NCBI RefSeq assembly: GCF_019097595.1
Contig: NC_080710.1
Coordinates: 26,194,280 to 26,258,279 of the forward strand
DNA length: 64,000 bases
From: Hemibagrus wyckioides
Lineage: Eukaryota; Chordata; Actinopteri; Siluriformes; Bagridae
Reading direction: 5' to 3'
The translations under genes and the position numbers were made by a program. The notes under the pieces were generated by a model. It saw only the letters and a list, made by a program, of their open reading frames with translations, did not search any database and was not told the origin of the DNA. Positions 60,069 through 64,000 of this stretch are shown here, piece by piece (the first letter of the stretch is position 1; each line of letters starts with the position of its first letter).

Positions 60069-60925
60069 CATTCAGATGATTCATCAGCATCTCTTAGCCA
60101 TCAATCTGTTTATTTTTTAATGACCTTTCAGTAAATGTTGCTACAGATGGACACAATAACGCCGGGAGTCGAAACATTTGCGTCAACCGTCTCCGAGCCT
60201 GAAATTATTTGCTCGGATTCGTTTCGACAAGGAAGTCCTCGCAATGACATTTATCCAAATAGAGCATGAAATTAAAATGATTGAGGAAAAAAAAAAGGCA
60301 TCTGTTTAAACTTCGTAAAGAGGGAAATGGGGGAGAAAAAAAGAAAGAAATAGGAACAAAGTGTCTGTGTGAGCGAAAACCGGCCGTCGTTTCTCCAGAT
60401 TAGGGGCTTTAATTGTACTTAATTGTGTTATTACAGCTTTTGACATGTCGCTCGGAAATGTGGCTGCAATTAAGTGTTACCGAAGAAACAGCGCTAGCAG
60501 ATATTTAAACAGGTGACGGCGCTCTGTTTGGCAATATCAGCAATATTTATACAGATGAAGGAATGCAAGTGCATAATCAAAACAGGATTATGAAACACAC
60601 AAAGGGATTAAAAAAATCACCCGGTTTAGGGAGAGCCGCTGAAATCTGATGAGTTTGCAATTCGCGACGGATTGATGATTATGCACAGTAAGACTGAGCA
60701 GTAATGCTACACACAATGCATCTCATACACCTTTTCCTGTCTGCTTGTATTATTTACGTTGACACATCCATGAGAAAAAAAAAAAAAATCCTGGATAATC
60801 TTCTGCACCACTTTTCCAGCACCGTCACTGGAAAACAGTGGAAGCAAACGATACAGACGTGGACAGTTTTACTGAGGATTAAAAGACTCTTTTATTTAAT
60901 GCTTCACTTATGCTCCCGAGAGTAA
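60065..60925. other. Intron stretch, possible conserved non-coding block
   Basis: The region 60360-60560 combines CpG-containing bits (AACCGGCCGTCGTTTC) with TTTAATTGTACTTAATTG, GCAATTAAGTG and AACAGGTGAC motifs (homeodomain- and E-box-like cores). That is the style of a developmental enhancer. No alignment is available, so conservation is a guess. Confidence 0.35.
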
Positions 60926-61015
60926 ATATTATTATTTATTAATATTATTAATAAATAATAATAATTAATAAATATTAATATTATTAATTAATATTTAATA
61001 ATATTATTAGTAAAT
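60926..61015. repeat. AT-only region rich in TTAATA inverted words
   Basis: Ninety bases of only A and T except for isolated bases at the edges, made of ATTATT, TTAATA and AATAAT words that read nearly the same on both strands. It can form hairpins and melts easily. Confidence 0.7.
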
Positions 61016-61536
61016 TTAAACAGTATTGCACACAGTATTTCCCCTGTTTCTTTGCTTGGCATGGGGTCATTTTGCATTAATTCCCAAACAATTAGAGAAG
61101 TCCTGATAAGGTGAAGTTATTTATATAGTTTAGTCATCTTTTTTATATATATATTTATATAATCTTTGACTTGAGAGTTGTGTTAAATGAACTGATCATA
61201 TCTGCAGTGCCAGTAGGTCCTCCTTGGGCTATTTAAATGAAAATGTGTGTTTCAGCAGTGCAAACAGTGGAGTTTAAAGCTATATGAAATGGAGGTAAAA
61301 GGTCATTTCAAACCGCGATTATTCTTGAAGCAAAAGTTAAACAGACAGCCAACAGAATTGGGAAACTCTCCGAATATTATTTGCTAAATCTCGAACAGGT
61401 AATAGCGAAAAACACAATAGTTTTTGAAAATAGAACAGCTCGACTTAAATCCTGAACTCGAAATGAAAACCCTGTCGTAACATTACCTTTATACGATTGT
61501 TTTATTTCTTGTTTAGTCTGTGGTTAAGGATTTTTG

Positions 61537-61559
61537 AGTGTGTGTGTGTGTGTGTGTGT
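61537..61559. repeat. (GT)11 microsatellite
   Basis: Eleven GT units. Confidence 0.9.
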
Positions 61560-62869
61560 CAGTGACTTGTTAAGGAACCAGCAATCGGAACTAAGTGGCT
61601 TAAAATCGCAACTTAAGGATTATTCATTATTTAGAAAAGGATTTATTTTTCAAATCCTAACAATACATCCTACTATACACTTCAACTTACAGCCATCAAG
61701 AACCTAAGCGTCTCCTGTCGGACGTCTCTCGGACAGACGGGCACCGCATCAAAATCGGAAGCTTTCCACCGGACCGTATTGTTCCATCTCGACTCCTGTC
61801 ACCTGTGCATTTCCCTTCTGTTATCTCTTAAATCATAAATTAACAAGATGTACAGCGTGTTAGACATATTCGGACCATTTGATTTCTAGCGCCATTTCTG
61901 GTGTATGTTGAATTAAATTAAGTAAAAATTGTGTAGGGCATCACTGTCTTTCCCTGAAGGCTGTACAGCTGCACAAATGTGTCTGTTTCCCTGAGATCAG
62001 GCCTGATTTATAGAGCAGGGTAACGGACACTCCTCACCTCCGTTTATTAGCTCTGTGACCATCAATCTACACCATCCTACAGCCATGTGTCCCAGCTGAT
62101 CACACACACACACAGTTGTACTCAGGCAGAAATGAAATAAACCACAGGCGGCAATTTAATAACGTCGGACACGCTGCAGTCTGACCGCAGAGCGATTCAA
62201 ACAGAAATCAAAGCTTTGGGACATAAATAACTTGCTGCTGGATAAACTTAATGGTCAGTGGTCTAATCGCTGTACTCCTGAAGCATCGCACCATCAGAAC
62301 AGACCATGGGAGGATACAGACAGACAACACACAGTCAATATGATCATCTCAATACTGTGAGAAACTCTGTCAAAATACACTTCTATTGATCTCATCCAAT
62401 AATCCATATTTTATTATTATTTTTATTTTTATTATAAAAGTGCAGTTTAATCTCTAAGATCTTGTAAATATTTATTTTTTAATTTTAAATAATTCATTTA
62501 GTCGACATTAACAAATAAATGCAAGTGTTTCACAGCTTTTTATACATTTACTTTTGAATTTATATTTTTATTTTTTAAATTTTTAGCACATCTCTACCTC
62601 ATGCGATGTCTCATGAATCACAGAAGTCTCATAAAATTTGATATGAAAATTTTTGACACAAACCGACACACAGGTGTATAGCCGCTGCTCATTACGTACG
62701 AGTATGTGTCTGAAACTTTCTGCTACACAGAAACTTATTTTCAGTTTACTGTAAAGTGCATTGTGGATGCTGCTGTCAGCATCTGATCGTTCTGTCTATA
62801 ATCGTACGATCAAGCTTATACACAGAAGCTGATTCATTCTCAAGAAGAAAAAAAAATAAAAGTAGTCCA

Positions 62870-63130
62870 AACCGGAGCGCACCTCATTAATCTGCAGGAT
62901 GTGAGCAGCCTCCCGAACGCTCACAGATCAAACCCCGGTGTCGAGAAATACGGGAGTGAAAAACAGAGAGGAAAAGAAAGAGTCTGAGACAGAGGCCGCG
63001 TGATGAAAGCGGCTCGGAGCGGGAGACGCACCGGGGGCGGCAGAGCTATTGACGGCACACACCGGATCAACAGCTGGATCCTCAGATGCTCATGAATACG
63101 CTCTCGACTGCAGAGAAATATATTGGAATG
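62870..63130. promoter_or_regulatory. GC- and CpG-richer block, possible enhancer or cryptic promoter
   Basis: Against an AT-rich background this block has many CpGs (AACCGGAGCGCACC, GGCCGCGTGATG, GGCTCGGAGCGGGAGACGC, GGGGGCGGCAGAG). It is followed by TATTGGAATGCAG, a TEAD-like GGAATG core, and GATGAATATTTATG. No TATA box or open frame with a signal follows. Inference only. Confidence 0.3.
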
Positions 63131-63719
63131 CAGAGGGAGATGATGAATATTTATGAACGTGCACCTTGTTAGAGTTCGAGGTGCGCAGGCTTAAAAAGTT
63201 AGCAATGAAAACATATTCTGAGGAAAACATCCCGCTCTCTACAAACATGAAGGAGCCCACTGGCCTGTTTTTGTCTAAGGGTTTTTTTTTTGCAGATCTG
63301 TCAGGATATCAACTTCAGAGCAGAGTGCTTCTCAGTGCAGCACTGGGAAAATAAACAAACTGCTCTTTTCTCTCAGAAGCAGCAGAAGCACTACTCTGTC
63401 CCAGGGAGATGTATTGGCAGATGACTGATGAGCAAAAATTTGGTCTCCTTCACAGCGTTCTCCGTCTCATGAGTATTTTTGGTCAACCGGTTTAGGGACG
63501 GGAAAAAATAAAAATGCATCCACACTTCCACAAGACCAGAACATGGGTCATAAATACAATCAAAGCAAAAACACACTACAAGGATGGAAACATGGAGAGG
63601 GAGAAAAAAATTAACCTGAATCAAAGCAGACAGCCTTTGTAATTTTATATTCCCACAAGTTATTTGGGTGTTGTGGTCACTTTGGACTATAAAATCTCAG
63701 GCTGTGTTCTTCCCACACT

Positions 63720-64000
63720 GGCCACACACAAGTGCCTTTTGTGCTGCTGGTTCAGTTTAGGCCAAGAAGAGCCAGCAGGCATCAAAAGCCCACCATGACC
63801 CCGATCGTCGCCCGCCACCAAAAAACGAACGTCCTGCAGGGCACAAAGCCAGTCTTTCAGAGTCTCAGACACGCTCAGAGCACCCTCATGATGTCACATC
63901 CAGGGCAAAGCTAAAACCACAGTGGCAGAGACGAGTGGCCATCAAAAGATGACCGACATCTAATGGGTCGAGCGAGGAGTAAAATTAAAAGGAGAGATAA
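63720..64000. other. Intron end of window, possible conserved non-coding DNA
   Basis: Balanced composition without repeats; words such as GATGACCGACATCTAATGGG and GTAAAATTAAAAGGAGAG look non-random. Two overlapping 60-codon frames on opposite strands are shadows. No PARD3 exon peptide was seen. Confidence 0.3.

Noticed and set aside
61690..61830. Possible minus-strand exon ending at GATGGCT before GTAAGTTG
   Set aside because: The donor is good, but the upstream acceptor candidates lack a pyrimidine tract, all frames meet a stop within the segment, and the peptide does not resemble PARD3.
63687..63914. Upstream PARD3 exon near the right edge
   Set aside because: The overlapping 60-codon frames do not contain the expected peptide (YAQVKKPR or EIQDFHRTFG-like) and lack a matching donor in the required phase.

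Overview
The window looks like nuclear DNA of a teleost fish. It is AT-rich, full of microsatellites, and carries interspersed repeats I recognise from ostariophysan fish genomes. Some resemble repeats I associate with catfishes, but that is weaker than the teleost call. Only one protein-coding gene can be supported: two internal coding exons of a PARD3 (partitioning-defective 3 homolog) gene on the minus strand, at 16031-16154 and 3423-3550. The encoded residues match the C-terminal part of vertebrate PARD3, the splice sites are canonical, and the phases join. The last coding exon(s) should lie left of position 1 and the preceding exons right of position 64000, so the rest of the window is intron: 1-3422, 3551-16030 and 16155-64000 (the last about 48 kb or more).

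Left part (1-16 kb): an old teleost repeat near 0.7-1.2 kb, the first exon with its repeat-rich splice flanks, several GA and CA runs, one copy of a repeat that recurs at 33.4 kb, a composite repeat with a nested element (9.9-10.6 kb), and a TA-flanked pogo/Tigger-like MITE (11.0-11.4 kb).

Middle part (16-36 kb): the second exon, a 628-bp Tigger-like MITE with perfect TA target sites (19.0-19.7 kb), and a 6.65-kb pyrimidine-rich tandem array (24.6-31.3 kb) with clear internal domains. Then come further repeat copies and an inverted partner of the 11-kb MITE (35.9-36.3 kb).

Right part (36-64 kb): SINE, LINE-tail and other teleost repeat fragments; a 0.9-kb intronic segment present twice in direct orientation (44.3-45.2 and 47.0-47.9 kb); and a second 2.65-kb tandem array (55.6-58.3 kb). 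The first half of that array shows 290-bp and then 134-bp higher-order periods. Its second half contains about 50 copies of a motif that reads on the PARD3 sense strand as a near-consensus 5' splice site.

I found no new gene system. The most interesting signals are non-coding: the two arrays inside one polarity-gene intron, the CA/UG repeats flanking a PARD3 exon, and the inverted MITE pair bracketing another PARD3 exon. The very long open frames across the arrays are products of stop-free low-complexity DNA and are not called as genes. All repeat and identity statements were made by eye.
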